From positions 1 through 64,000 of the forward strand of contig NZ_PYGD01000006.1 of assembly GCF_003014535.1 (NCBI RefSeq): a stretch of DNA of 64,000 nucleotides. The letters are read 5' to 3'. The DNA is from Taibaiella chishuiensis (lineage in GTDB: Bacteria; Bacteroidota; Bacteroidia; Chitinophagales; Chitinophagaceae). Made by a program: the position numbers and the translations under genes. A model generated the notes under the pieces. The model was given only the letters and a program-made list of their open reading frames with translations, did not search any database and was not told the origin of the DNA. This document shows, piece by piece, positions 47,028 through 55,107 of the stretch; the first letter of the stretch is position 1; every line of letters begins with the position of its first letter.

Positions 47028-48647
47028 TCACTCATAATTTTCGGCAAGAATTTCCACCGGGAAGTAGCGCAGGCCGGTAGCGCACCTGGTTTGGGACCAG
47101 GGGGTCGCAGGTTCGAATCCTGTCTTCCCGACTTGAAAGGACAAAACAGATTCACTTCTGTTTTGTCCTTTTTTATTTGGGCTTAATTGGCTATCCAATA
47201 GATAGATAAGTCTTGCCGCTTCATTTACCCTGCCGGTTCGAACAGCACTATTTTCAAAATGTAGTTTTTCCGGGAACATCGAACTTATGATTTCCCTCTT
47301 CTTTTCTACTTCTGCGGTTTCATAAACGGAGCCTACCTTTAAAAGATTAGCTAATCCCTCATCCAGTAGGGTTTTCAAATCTACAGTATTGCTACTGTTG
47401 GCATCTTCCTTAACTCTTAGCCGTTGCAACTGTTCGGTATAATCAGCTTTCATCTCCCGGTAATCTTCCGGTTCTATCTGCTTTGATACTAACAGCTCTC
47501 TCAGGTAAGCCAGCTTTCCTTCTGTTTCCTTAATCTTGTTGGCAACCTGCTTGCGGTCGTCCTTTATTGCGCCGGTCTGCTCCTGCCATTCCTCTAATAG
47601 AACGGCCTTATAGATTTCCAGCATTTCGGGTTTTGGTATATACTGCTTAAGTATCCTTTCAAATTGGTTGTTGGCTTCATCTGCCCTGAACCTGAATTTA
47701 CATCCGCCGTAGCAATGGTAATAGGCATAATACTTGGTGTTGCCTTTCGAGGCGCTGCCTGTAAGTAATTTGCCACAGGACGGACAGGTCAGAAAGCCTC
47801 TTAACGGCAATGATGCAGCAGAAACAACTTTAAGCCGGTAGGTACCTCTTTTCCTCCCGTCCAATACATCTTGCACCTCGTAATAAAGCTCCTCTGTTAT
47901 AATCGGCTCATGCAAACCTTTTACAAACCTGCTTTCTTCGTCTTTGTATTTATTGATAAAAATCTTCCCGCAATAGATGGGATTACGGATGGCAAACCAG
48001 AACAGGCTTTTGGTGCCGGTAAATCCCCGCTGTTTTGCCATTTTAAAAATCTGCTCTGTGTTATATACACCTTTGGCTATTTCTTCAAAAGCCCATACCA
48101 GGATTACAGAATTTTTGCCGTCTGGTGTTATATACTTCCTGCCGCTTTCATCGGTTTTATTTACGTAGCCAACGGGCGCTAATCCCATATAACGGCCTTC
48201 CTTTCTAGCCCTGCGCATACCAACGATTACGTTCAAAGCCCTCCTGTCGTTTTCCACTTCAGGGGCTGCCAAATAAAACGCCAACATCATTTTGTTCTCA
48301 GGAATAGATAAGTCCAATGGCTGTTCGATGGCTTGCGGTTCCACGCCCAGTTTTCGAAGCGTGTTGATCATTTGATAGGCATCGCCCGCATTACGACTAA
48401 AACGGTCCCATTTAAGGAACAATACGAAATCGCTTTTGCCCTTATGCCTTTTGAGGTCCAGCAAATAGGCTTTCCATTCAGGGCGATTGAAAGTCTTCGC
48501 AGAATGATCTTCATAAATAACTTTTCTTACGCTGATCTTATTGAGGTCACAGTATTTACGCAATAACTCTTCCTGTCCCCGTTGGGAGTAGCCCTTATCT
48601 GCCTGTTCATCTGTACTTACCCGGATATATAAGTCTGCAATCTTCAT
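47028..48647 (-). CDS. large serine recombinase (integrase) of the island
   Basis: 539 aa. Residues 1-150 are the resolvase catalytic domain with nucleophile Ser in LYIRVSTDEQ near residue 10; the recombinase domain follows, then a zinc ribbon (RGFLTCPSCGKLL...YHCYGGCKF) near 290-320 and a coiled coil near 380-430. The last 30 or so residues (GFEPATPWSQTRCATGL and beyond) are simply the antisense translation of the tRNA-Pro gene and its terminator. The gene therefore ends inside its own attachment site, which marks the left boundary of the element. It mediates insertion and excision of the island. Confidence 0.93.
   Translation of the reverse strand: MKIADLYIRVSTDEQADKGYSQRGQEELLRKYCDLNKISVRKVIYEDHSAKTFNRPEWKAYLLDLKRHKGKSDFVLFLKWDRFSRNAGDAYQMINTLRKLGVEPQAIEQPLDLSIPENKMMLAFYLAAPEVENDRRALNVIVGMRRARKEGRYMGLAPVGYVNKTDESGRKYITPDGKNSVILVWAFEEIAKGVYNTEQIFKMAKQRGFTGTKSLFWFAIRNPIYCGKIFINKYKDEESRFVKGLHEPIITEELYYEVQDVLDGRKRGTYRLKVVSAASLPLRGFLTCPSCGKLLTGSASKGNTKYYAYYHCYGGCKFRFRADEANNQFERILKQYIPKPEMLEIYKAVLLEEWQEQTGAIKDDRKQVANKIKETEGKLAYLRELLVSKQIEPEDYREMKADYTEQLQRLRVKEDANSSNTVDLKTLLDEGLANLLKVGSVYETAEVEKKREIISSMFPEKLHFENSAVRTGRVNEAARLIYLLDSQLSPNKKGQNRSESVLSFQVGKTGFEPATPWSQTRCATGLRYFPVEILAENYE
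47058..47131 (+). tRNA. tRNA-Pro (UGG), integration site of the island
   Basis: 74 bases. The acceptor stem CGGGAAG pairs with CTTCCCG plus discriminator A. The anticodon loop TTTGGGA carries TGG at 47092-47094 in a five-pair CCTGG/CCAGG stem, and the T-loop is GGTTCGAATCC. The gene is intact although the recombinase gene overlaps it on the opposite strand. CCA is not encoded. Confidence 0.95.
47136..47174 (+). terminator. terminator of the tRNA pair
   Basis: AAAGGACAAAACAGA and TCTGTTTTGTCCTTT form a perfect 15-bp stem with loop TTCACT, followed by Ts. It follows the tRNA-Pro gene by four bases and lies inside the antisense recombinase frame. Confidence 0.9.
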
Positions 48648-48662
48648 AGTTCAAAGGTTTTT

Positions 48663-48806
48663 CTAGTTATTATTCAGATGCCGCCCAATGACAGACCTGG
48701 CTAAAATCTTCATAAATTCCAATATCTGCGTAGCCTGCTGAACAGATATTTCGCATTTTTTTGCACGTAAAATTTCCCTCACCTTCTCTGGTGTTAGCTT
48801 CTCCAT
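48663..48806 (-). CDS. small helical protein upstream of the recombinase
   Basis: 47 aa, running ATG at 48806 to TAG at 48663-48665, 15 bases before the recombinase start. It begins MEKLTPEKVREILRAKKCEI and continues as helix-forming charged sequence with QQATQILEFMKILA. It looks like the short conserved protein often found next to integrases on Bacteroidota mobile elements; that resemblance is from memory and unverified. It is probably co-transcribed with the recombinase. Confidence 0.55.
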   Translation of the reverse strand: MEKLTPEKVREILRAKKCEISVQQATQILEFMKILARSVIGRHLNNN

Positions 48807-48965
48807 ATAATCCCATCTTTACAATCTCCACAATTCCCTATATGGGTTTCACCTAGCTAAAATAAAAAATAGTTTTGATAAAATGTAAATTACACAAACT
48901 TTTATTTATTTTTGACCAGGATCTATCCTTTAAGAAAGGGTGATCCTCTCTTAAAATAATACGAC

Positions 48966-49709
48966 ATGCAGCGTCCTTATAAAATAACATACAAAACGTA
49001 CTTCAACGACAGGCTAAAAGAAGTGGATTTCCACGGAGAACAAACATATCCCTTGTACATTCAGGTTACCTACCGGAAAAAAACTATTTTTTTTAAAAGT
49101 TATTATTTCGATCTGCTTTCCCAAGAACGATATGCATATAAAATTGGCAGAAAGGTAATTGCCCCGAAACTTAAGGACGTTATCGGCTTTGAATTAAAGC
49201 TTATCCAATTAATTGTTGAGCAGCTCGGAGATGCTATAACATTAGAAGCATTTAAAGAAGCATATAACTTTTATGGTCAGGACCTCTGTTCGTATGCGGA
49301 GAAAATGCTCGTCCCTAATCTATTTTTATATTTTAAGGATATTGATTGCTCCTCTTTTGCCTGGGCGGTGGCCGCCTTCAATCAAAAGAAAAACGTGCTG
49401 TATGATTTATTGCTGGATATGAAGAAGCTCTTTACGGATGATGCATGGAAAAGGTTGATTCAATATGGCGATAGCGTTACTATTGCCTATTTGGAAATGT
49501 ATGCATTTGTCATATCCAAACGCAAGAAACCCTATTGGCTCTTAACGGTGATGGAATGGGAAAAAGAAGAAGTTGCAGAAGAATTTAGAGCTTATCTATC
49601 AGGTGTTGAAATAAGAGGGGAAGAGCAGGATCGAATACTTAAAAGTATGAATAAACTGATTGCTTATGTAAAGGAGGAAGTTGCTAATGGGACGCTCAAC
49701 ATTCATTGA
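48966..49709 (+). CDS. hypothetical protein next to the recombinase
   Basis: 247 aa, not recognised. The N-terminal 50 residues (YPLYIQVTYRKKTIFFKSYYF) are beta-rich and recall the arm-type DNA-binding domain of Bacteroides tyrosine integrases, but no catalytic domain follows; the remainder is helical and acidic. It is divergent from the small protein and recombinase, and may be an accessory DNA-binding factor of the element. That role is a guess. Confidence 0.5.
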   Translation: MQRPYKITYKTYFNDRLKEVDFHGEQTYPLYIQVTYRKKTIFFKSYYFDLLSQERYAYKIGRKVIAPKLKDVIGFELKLIQLIVEQLGDAITLEAFKEAYNFYGQDLCSYAEKMLVPNLFLYFKDIDCSSFAWAVAAFNQKKNVLYDLLLDMKKLFTDDAWKRLIQYGDSVTIAYLEMYAFVISKRKKPYWLLTVMEWEKEEVAEEFRAYLSGVEIRGEEQDRILKSMNKLIAYVKEEVANGTLNIH

Positions 49710-49734
49710 TATTTTTTATTATAAATTCTTTACG

Positions 49735-49755
49735 TCACAAATCGGTGTTTTGTGA
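49735..49755. promoter_or_regulatory. inverted repeat before the PD-(D/E)XK-like gene
   Basis: TCACAAA and TTTGTGA form a 7-bp stem around TCGGTGT, 20 bases before the ATG at 49776 and shortly after the preceding gene. It could be an operator or a weak terminator. Confidence 0.4.
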
Positions 49756-49775
49756 TAATTACTTAATTTTATTCA

Positions 49776-50426
49776 ATGGGATATCATGTTATTACGAGTA
49801 CAGATAATAAGCTCACTGCTCATTATATAAAAGATATAAGGGGGTTGGTGTACTTGGAAGATATAAACGAAAAAACTTTAATCTATGAGGGCAAAGAGTC
49901 CGACAGACCCTTCCTGCTAAAAGATTATGATCCTGCCAATAAATATTTTACGCAGATAGCAAGAATAGGAGCTATGGGAGAAGATCTTTTCAAAAACCAA
50001 GCCGAAGACAATGCTTTTGTAGTTCAAGTTATAGAACAAGGCAAAGAAAAGATGTTACATTTTACAAAAGCTATGGGCAAAATAAAAAGACCTGATTTTT
50101 GTGTTCTCAATGCAAATGCTGATGTAGAAGTTAAGTGCATTAAAATATATGGTGGGCAAATACAATATTTTTATTTAAGCATAAGTGAGATAAGAAAGCT
50201 AAATACATATTCTCAGAATTCCGGAAGACCAGTAGTATTTGCTGTATATGAACAGAAGAACTTTAAACCCCTTAAAGACAATTTATATATGATAAAGCTT
50301 ATCGATATCGTAGAGATAAATAAAAAAGACCCCTTTGAACAAAAGGATAATGCATATATAATTCCATTGTCTTTTTGCGAACAGGGATTTGAAATATTAA
50401 AAAAAATAAAAAGACATTCGAATTAG
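49776..50426 (+). CDS. PD-(D/E)XK-like nuclease, single gene
   Basis: 216 aa, not assigned to a named family. A nuclease-like core is visible: GEDLF (possible first Glu) near 70, then RPDFCVLNANADVEVKC near 107-123, which fits the D...ExK catalytic signature, and a following strand-helix with LSISEIRKL and RPVVFAVYE. This is the layout of small PD-(D/E)XK folds such as Holliday junction resolvase-like or defence nucleases. It stands alone between the recombinase module and the sensor kinase gene. Confidence 0.55.
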   Translation: MGYHVITSTDNKLTAHYIKDIRGLVYLEDINEKTLIYEGKESDRPFLLKDYDPANKYFTQIARIGAMGEDLFKNQAEDNAFVVQVIEQGKEKMLHFTKAMGKIKRPDFCVLNANADVEVKCIKIYGGQIQYFYLSISEIRKLNTYSQNSGRPVVFAVYEQKNFKPLKDNLYMIKLIDIVEINKKDPFEQKDNAYIIPLSFCEQGFEILKKIKRHSN

Positions 50427-50439
50427 AATTCGGAATTTG

Positions 50440-52464
50440 CTAAATCGTAGACATAACTTGTACCATTTCAACACGGTTGGAAACCTCCAGTTTTTCGTAA
50501 ATCTTCCTCGTATGAGCATTTACCGTTCGCTCTGAAATGAACTTCACTACGGCAATTTCCCTTGCTGAGCTTCCTGTAATCAATAGTTGGGCTATTTCTA
50601 TCTCTCTAACGGTTAAACCATATTTCCGACAATTAAATTCGAAAGGAGTTCCCTTGTCCTGATTGTTGGATTTATTTTTAACAGGCTCAATCTGTTGTTG
50701 TAAAGGATGCTTTCTTAGGGATTTCATAGTGCGATAGGCATCCTCGTAAAGTTTCATTTCCTGCTTCCGGGTATAAGACAGTATTGCCTCTGCCTTAAGG
50801 ACAAGTTCTTCCGGTTCAAAGGGCTTTAAAATATAATCAATTGCCCCCAAATCGAGCCCCCGTCTTCGGTCTTCGTTTGTTATTCGAGCTGTCACGAATA
50901 TTATTGGTATATGGCATAAATCCGGATCATTCTGTATTATCTCCGCCAACTCAAAGCCGTCCATTTCATCCATCATCACATCAGTGATAAGCAAATCCGG
51001 AACCTGTTGCTTAATCTTTTTTAATGCCTCCCTTCCATTTAAGGCGTAGTTGACGTTGTAGCGTGTAGAAAACTTTTGAATAAGAAAACTGTTCATTTTG
51101 CGATTGTCTTCAACAATCAGAATACTCGATATGTCATCGGCTAAGTAAATATCTTTAAGTTCATCTTCCTGGAGCATAGGATGGTCTGGAAGATTAAGAT
51201 CCGGGATACTCGCTTCTGATTCGGACTTTTTAAAAGTCACTTTAACGATAGTTCCCTGCCCTTCTTTACTTTGCAGATCTATATGACCATCAAGCGAGTC
51301 AATTATATTTTTGACCAGGGGAAGCCCTAGTCCCATACCTTGAATGTTACGCTTGGGTGCATTTAGCAGTTGGTACGGCTTGAAAACTTCTTTGATTTCC
51401 TCTGTTGAGATTCCTGCCCCTTGATCTTCAACCGTAAAAATGATTTCGTTACCATTCGCGGAAAGGTCAATTGAAATTACACTATCGTTGAATGAGTATC
51501 TTACTGCATTTTCCAGTAAATTGTTTATGACCCTGTTGATCGCAAGCGGGTCGGCCTGAATACAAAGTCCAGACTGAATAGATTTGACAAGCCCGATGCT
51601 CTTTTGACTACAATAAGCTTCAAATGCGTTGCAGGCATGTTGAACAAGCTTAGACATTTCAAAGACTTGATTGTGATCGAACATCTGAACCCCTTTTGAA
51701 AACCGTTCAATATCGAAAAGGTCAGTTATATCCTGACTTAACTTGGATACTGTTGATTTTACATTAATGAGTTCAGGGGAAGCACCGTTCTTTTGAATGT
51801 GTTCGCTTATGTAGTTATTTATTAAAGCAATCGGGGTTTTTGTTTCATGCACCAGGTTTATAAATGTGGATTCTCGCTGATCATATAATTGTCGTATGCT
51901 TTTTGCCTTTTCTTCATTGATCTCCTGAATATGCAGGATTTTCTCCTTCCTGATGTTCTCCTCCAATGCGCTACGTAGCTCTTTTTCTTTTTTCATGAAT
52001 CTGACAACAAAAAAATAGGCTAACGCTTTCGCGAAAAATTCCCATAGCCAAAAGGAAGCCATCACTAATTCTTGCTTAAGGATCAGCTTTTCCTGCTCAT
52101 AGCCTCGCGCCCGATCCATGTAAGGGAAAACATAGAAATTTAGCGAAAATCGCAAGAGAAGGAAAACAGCTACTAACGTGAGTAATGTGGCGATACTTAT
52201 AAGTATGCGTCTTAGTGACCGGACAGAAAAGGTGCTTAGGAAATAAACAAAGGCGTAAAAGAGGTAAAAAGGATGGCTAAGCACCAGTAAAACTTCTTTC
52301 GAGAAATAATACGACTTTCCATACATTATCTGGTCCGTGATGTAGCAGTACAGCAGATATAACGGCCAGAAAACGAAATGCCATTTGTATTTTAGAATCC
52401 AGCTAACAACTTTTTGATCGGCTATAGCCTTCTTGGTTTCATGGTACAAGCTTTCTTCACTCAT
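50440..52464 (-). CDS. hybrid histidine kinase-response regulator with LuxR-type HTH
   Basis: 674 aa. Four or five transmembrane helices lie in residues 25-165, followed by a coiled linker. The HisKA motif INLVHETKTPIALI has its His near 208; ATPase boxes NRVINNLLENAVRYSF and VEDQGAGIS...GMGLGLPLVKNI follow. A receiver domain has DVMMDEMDGFE with Asp near 492. A C-terminal LuxR/NarL-type helix-turn-helix (LTVREIEIAQLLITGSSAREIA...ISERTVNAHTRKIYEKL) ends the protein. Kinase, receiver and DNA-binding domain in one membrane-attached protein is a one-component version of a two-component system. It overlaps the S41 peptidase gene by 8 bp, so the two are an operon. Confidence 0.9.
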   Translation of the reverse strand: MSEESLYHETKKAIADQKVVSWILKYKWHFVFWPLYLLYCYITDQIMYGKSYYFSKEVLLVLSHPFYLFYAFVYFLSTFSVRSLRRILISIATLLTLVAVFLLLRFSLNFYVFPYMDRARGYEQEKLILKQELVMASFWLWEFFAKALAYFFVVRFMKKEKELRSALEENIRKEKILHIQEINEEKAKSIRQLYDQRESTFINLVHETKTPIALINNYISEHIQKNGASPELINVKSTVSKLSQDITDLFDIERFSKGVQMFDHNQVFEMSKLVQHACNAFEAYCSQKSIGLVKSIQSGLCIQADPLAINRVINNLLENAVRYSFNDSVISIDLSANGNEIIFTVEDQGAGISTEEIKEVFKPYQLLNAPKRNIQGMGLGLPLVKNIIDSLDGHIDLQSKEGQGTIVKVTFKKSESEASIPDLNLPDHPMLQEDELKDIYLADDISSILIVEDNRKMNSFLIQKFSTRYNVNYALNGREALKKIKQQVPDLLITDVMMDEMDGFELAEIIQNDPDLCHIPIIFVTARITNEDRRRGLDLGAIDYILKPFEPEELVLKAEAILSYTRKQEMKLYEDAYRTMKSLRKHPLQQQIEPVKNKSNNQDKGTPFEFNCRKYGLTVREIEIAQLLITGSSAREIAVVKFISERTVNAHTRKIYEKLEVSNRVEMVQVMSTI

Positions 52465-53857
52465 AGTATTTTTTTACAAACTCAACCCAATTTTCCTGCA
52501 GAGTAGGTATTGTAACATCAGGTGTTATTCCGATAGAATCTATTGTTTTTTTCCCTTTGGGTATTTCTCTTTTAAATGTGGGCAAGGTCATCATGTACTG
52601 TCCGGAAGGTAAGGTGAAAGAAATTGCGTTCAGGTAATCGACCGCACCAAGTGTATTTTCTCCAAAGACTTTAACCTTTTTGCTCTGCTTAAAATCAAGG
52701 ACCATCAACTCCGCAGCACTTTGTACAGCGAAGTTTGTTATTATAGCCACATTTTTAGGCATGGGCATTGTACCGTCATACTTTAGCGTGTCGCCCGGCT
52801 CAAAAACAAATTTCCCGAGATTGTTATAAATTTTAGACGAATCCTTTACAAGTTCGGACAGCTTGGCAGTATCCACTTCTTTCCGTTTTAGCAATTCGGC
52901 AATCTGTGATCTTCTATGCTGTAACAGGTCAGCACTACAGTATTTGTAGCCGGCAACGGGAATAATAGGACGAGTTGCAATGTATGGAACCAACGTCCTA
53001 TACGTACTTACAGTACCGCCAAGATTATTTCTGATGTCAAGAATTAGCGTCTTTGATTTCTTTATCTTGTCACTGTCAGCTTTAACGATACTGTCAACCA
53101 ATGAGATGTTAGGTCCGGTAAAGTCAGGGAGGGTTAGTAAGTAATTATCATTGTCCAACACCTTCCCGCTAGTGGTGGAAATAGGAGCAGCAACAGTGTT
53201 CGGAAAGTCGAACTTTGCGTTTGTCGCCATCTTCCTCCAAATTGTAAAATCACCAGTTACTAATGTACTGTCATTCCGAAAGGTCGAGCGAAGAAAAAAA
53301 CGTGTATTTACCCTTGGGGATTGAAAATCCATTAGATATCTGCCTGACGGCAGCTTTTCAATACAACCAATCTTAAATCCAGGAGGAACCAAAGCGGTTC
53401 TTGCAGTCTGATAATATATGTCATAAAAGTCTCGCTTCGATTTATTCCGAACAATAGCGATTATAGTACTCTTCACGTCGTTTATCCAATAACCCTCATA
53501 TTTATCCTTCCGAATTGCTTTATCTCTGAAATACCCAGAAAGTCGGTTCTGTAAACTTTGACATTTAAAGCTGTCAAAAGCCAATTCCGCAGGGGGGCTA
53601 AGCTTAAATACCTGGAGGTGATGATCATCAAAATAAGCCGCAACCTTTCCAAGCATTCGAAACGTATCAGTTTCCTCTTCTTCCGCAACCTTGTGAGCAA
53701 ACTTGTCAAACAGGATCTTGTCATTTTTAGTCAATCCTGGGTATCCGGCATAGGCATTTCTAATTTTTTCAATCAAGAAATCAATGTCGTTACCCTGGGC
53801 GTATCCATTCGATACGCATTGAATCAATAATAAACAGAACAAGGCCGTTAGTTTCAC
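52457..53857 (-). CDS. secreted S41 family peptidase
   Basis: 466 aa. A signal peptide (MKLTALFCLLLIQCVSNGYAQ) is followed by a helical region and the S41/tail-specific protease core: LILDIRNNLGGTVS near 270-285, and the nucleophile region TNFAVQSAAELMVLDF with Ser near 380. The GENTLGAVDYLN strand that follows has no lysine where the classical CtpA Ser-Lys dyad would have one, so a tricorn-type Ser-Glu arrangement is more likely. It is placed between the kinase gene and the lanthipeptide-like precursor, on the same strand. It could process a peptide signal or precursor, as inference. Confidence 0.85.
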   Translation of the reverse strand: MKLTALFCLLLIQCVSNGYAQGNDIDFLIEKIRNAYAGYPGLTKNDKILFDKFAHKVAEEEETDTFRMLGKVAAYFDDHHLQVFKLSPPAELAFDSFKCQSLQNRLSGYFRDKAIRKDKYEGYWINDVKSTIIAIVRNKSKRDFYDIYYQTARTALVPPGFKIGCIEKLPSGRYLMDFQSPRVNTRFFLRSTFRNDSTLVTGDFTIWRKMATNAKFDFPNTVAAPISTTSGKVLDNDNYLLTLPDFTGPNISLVDSIVKADSDKIKKSKTLILDIRNNLGGTVSTYRTLVPYIATRPIIPVAGYKYCSADLLQHRRSQIAELLKRKEVDTAKLSELVKDSSKIYNNLGKFVFEPGDTLKYDGTMPMPKNVAIITNFAVQSAAELMVLDFKQSKKVKVFGENTLGAVDYLNAISFTLPSGQYMMTLPTFKREIPKGKKTIDSIGITPDVTIPTLQENWVEFVKKYYE

Positions 53858-53959
53858 TGTATTAGTATTTCATTAAAGGAAGAGTAGCCCTTAATTAAAG
53901 CGTACCTGGTACCGCCAATTAAGGGCCAAATAAGAATTTCTGAAAACTTTTGTTCGCGC

Positions 53960-54172
53960 TTATTTAAGTGTGCAGGTGGTATACGTCTGTGGTCTTAGAC
54001 CGCTGCAGTCATCGATATAAGATGCACCAGATGGTTTGCAACCACCCCCAATAACGGTTATGCAGTCGCTTGACGTTCCGGCACCAATTACATTCTTAAT
54101 AAATGCAGGGGATAAGGTTGTTATGCTAACTTTTCTAAGAGATAACTTCTTTACTGAGGTGTTTTTTTTCAT
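53960..54172 (-). CDS. class I lanthipeptide-like precursor peptide
   Basis: 70 aa. Residues 1-32 are a basic leader containing KKLSLRKVSITTLSP, which fits the LxLxKxxIxxL leader signature of Bacteroidota class I lanthipeptides, and end in IGAG. The core of about 38 residues is rich in Ser/Thr and has four Cys (SSDCITVIGGGC, IDDC, TTCTLK) with Gly-rich spacers. No LanB/LanC genes are in the window, so either it is modified by enzymes elsewhere, or the resemblance is to the leader only. It lies 102 bp upstream of the S41 peptidase and on the same strand. Confidence 0.65.
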   Translation of the reverse strand: MKKNTSVKKLSLRKVSITTLSPAFIKNVIGAGTSSDCITVIGGGCKPSGASYIDDCSGLRPQTYTTCTLK

Positions 54173-54230
54173 TTTTTAAGATTTGTATTTAAAGATAGTT
54201 TGTTATCTTGACTAGTATTGCCTAACCTAA

Positions 54231-54458
54231 TGGGGAAGCAGCAAACGTATTTACTTTTATCCAATAAGCCAAACAACATTTATCAGTATTTTAGATTATG
54301 AAATTTCTTATCCTGTCTCCGAATTATTTGGCAAAACACTATTAAGAATACAGAGAGAGAATTCGACACTGTTCAAAGTTTTAGGATATTTATTCTTTTT
54401 AATTTTTGCGATTTTTTTTGCCGTCTGGTTTGTATACGGAAGGGAACTGATTCAGTAA
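54231..54458 (+). pseudogene. possible remnant of a small membrane protein gene
   Basis: A frame open from 54231 to the stop at 54456-54458, without an ATG. It encodes a segment with a hydrophilic start and a clear transmembrane helix (LGYLFFLIFAIFFAVWFVYG) close to the end. The absence of a start codon and lack of neighbours suggest either a truncated gene or a non-ATG start. It could also be chance in AT-rich DNA. Confidence 0.3.
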
Positions 54459-54527
54459 TTAAGTGACTACAACTAAGGATACATTTTTATAAAAATAGGA
54501 TTAAAATGTTGATAGTTAGTGATAAAT

Positions 54528-54565
54528 AGGCAGAATTGCCTATAAAAACAGGCAGGATTGCCTAT
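54528..54565. promoter_or_regulatory. paired operator-like repeats before the grasp-with-spasm operon
   Basis: AGGCAGAATTGCCTAT (54528-54543) and AGGCAGGATTGCCTAT (54550-54565) are near-identical direct repeats, each a small palindrome (AGGCA...TGCCT). Their starts are 22 bases apart, two turns of the DNA helix, so two dimers would bind on the same face. They lie about 275 bases upstream of the peptide gene. The LuxR-type regulator encoded next door is a candidate binder. Confidence 0.6.
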
Positions 54566-54839
54566 TGTTAGGCCCTCATTCCGCCTCTAAATTTGCCTTA
54601 TCAATTGATGGTTATTCCAGGTGTGATGGAATAGCAAGTTTACCAAAGACGATCACACGGTTTTTGGTAGACCAAATCAGGTGAAAGCTACACCTGAGAT
54701 TTCAAAATAAATTGTAACCTTAAAATTGATCTTCCGGAAAAGTACACTTCGGATCAAAAAGTTGGTAGCGATTTACAGTATCGATCTGATGAGCTGAAAG
54801 GTTAAAAAATTATCACTAACATTTAAAAAAAGAACAAAA

Positions 54840-55040
54840 ATGAAAGTTCAATCATTGAATTTCCCAGCAATTGAAGCGCTTCCTAAAAGCGGTATGCAAA
54901 AAATAAACGGCGGAGCAATGTCTCGCAGAGAGACATCCGCAGGTGTTCTTAACGGCATGGAGTATGAATGTGACTCCGCTCTTTACGACGATGGAGTGTA
55001 CCAGAACACCACATATACCTTTAAAAAGAGGGTAAACTAA
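54840..55040 (+). CDS. grasp-with-spasm precursor peptide
   Basis: 66 aa. The leader (MKVQSLNFPAIEALPKSGMQ) ends in KINGG, a double-glycine-type processing site near residues 24-25. The 41-residue core is rich in Glu/Asp and Thr/Ser/Tyr (RRETSAG, EYECDSALYDDG, NTTYTF), the donors and acceptors expected for ester or amide cross-links made by an ATP-grasp ligase. It directly precedes the maturase genes, so the assignment rests on context as well as the GG motif. Confidence 0.75.
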   Translation: MKVQSLNFPAIEALPKSGMQKINGGAMSRRETSAGVLNGMEYECDSALYDDGVYQNTTYTFKKRVN

Positions 55041-55054
55041 AGAAAACAGAAAAG

Positions 55055-55089
55055 ATCGGTTTAAGGCAGTGTTGCTGCCTTAAACCGAT
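55055..55089 (+). promoter_or_regulatory. intercistronic stem-loop after the precursor gene
   Basis: ATCGGTTTAAGGCAG and CTGCCTTAAACCGAT form a perfect 15-bp stem with loop TGTTG, 14 bases after the peptide stop codon. It is not followed by a T-run, so it looks like a partial terminator or an mRNA-stabilising element that raises the precursor-to-enzyme ratio. Confidence 0.75.
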
Positions 55090-55107
55090 ACCTTAAACCC
55101 ATTTATA

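Larger units (their letters stand above)
54173..54839. promoter_or_regulatory. control region between the two precursor-peptide genes
   Basis: 667 bases. Besides the possible membrane remnant and the paired repeats listed below, this region has TATCTTTA on the minus strand about 20 bases before the lanthipeptide-like gene, one mismatch from the -7 element TAnnTTTG. The final 100 bases before 54840 are AT-rich with no full promoter consensus that I can see. Confidence 0.4.
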
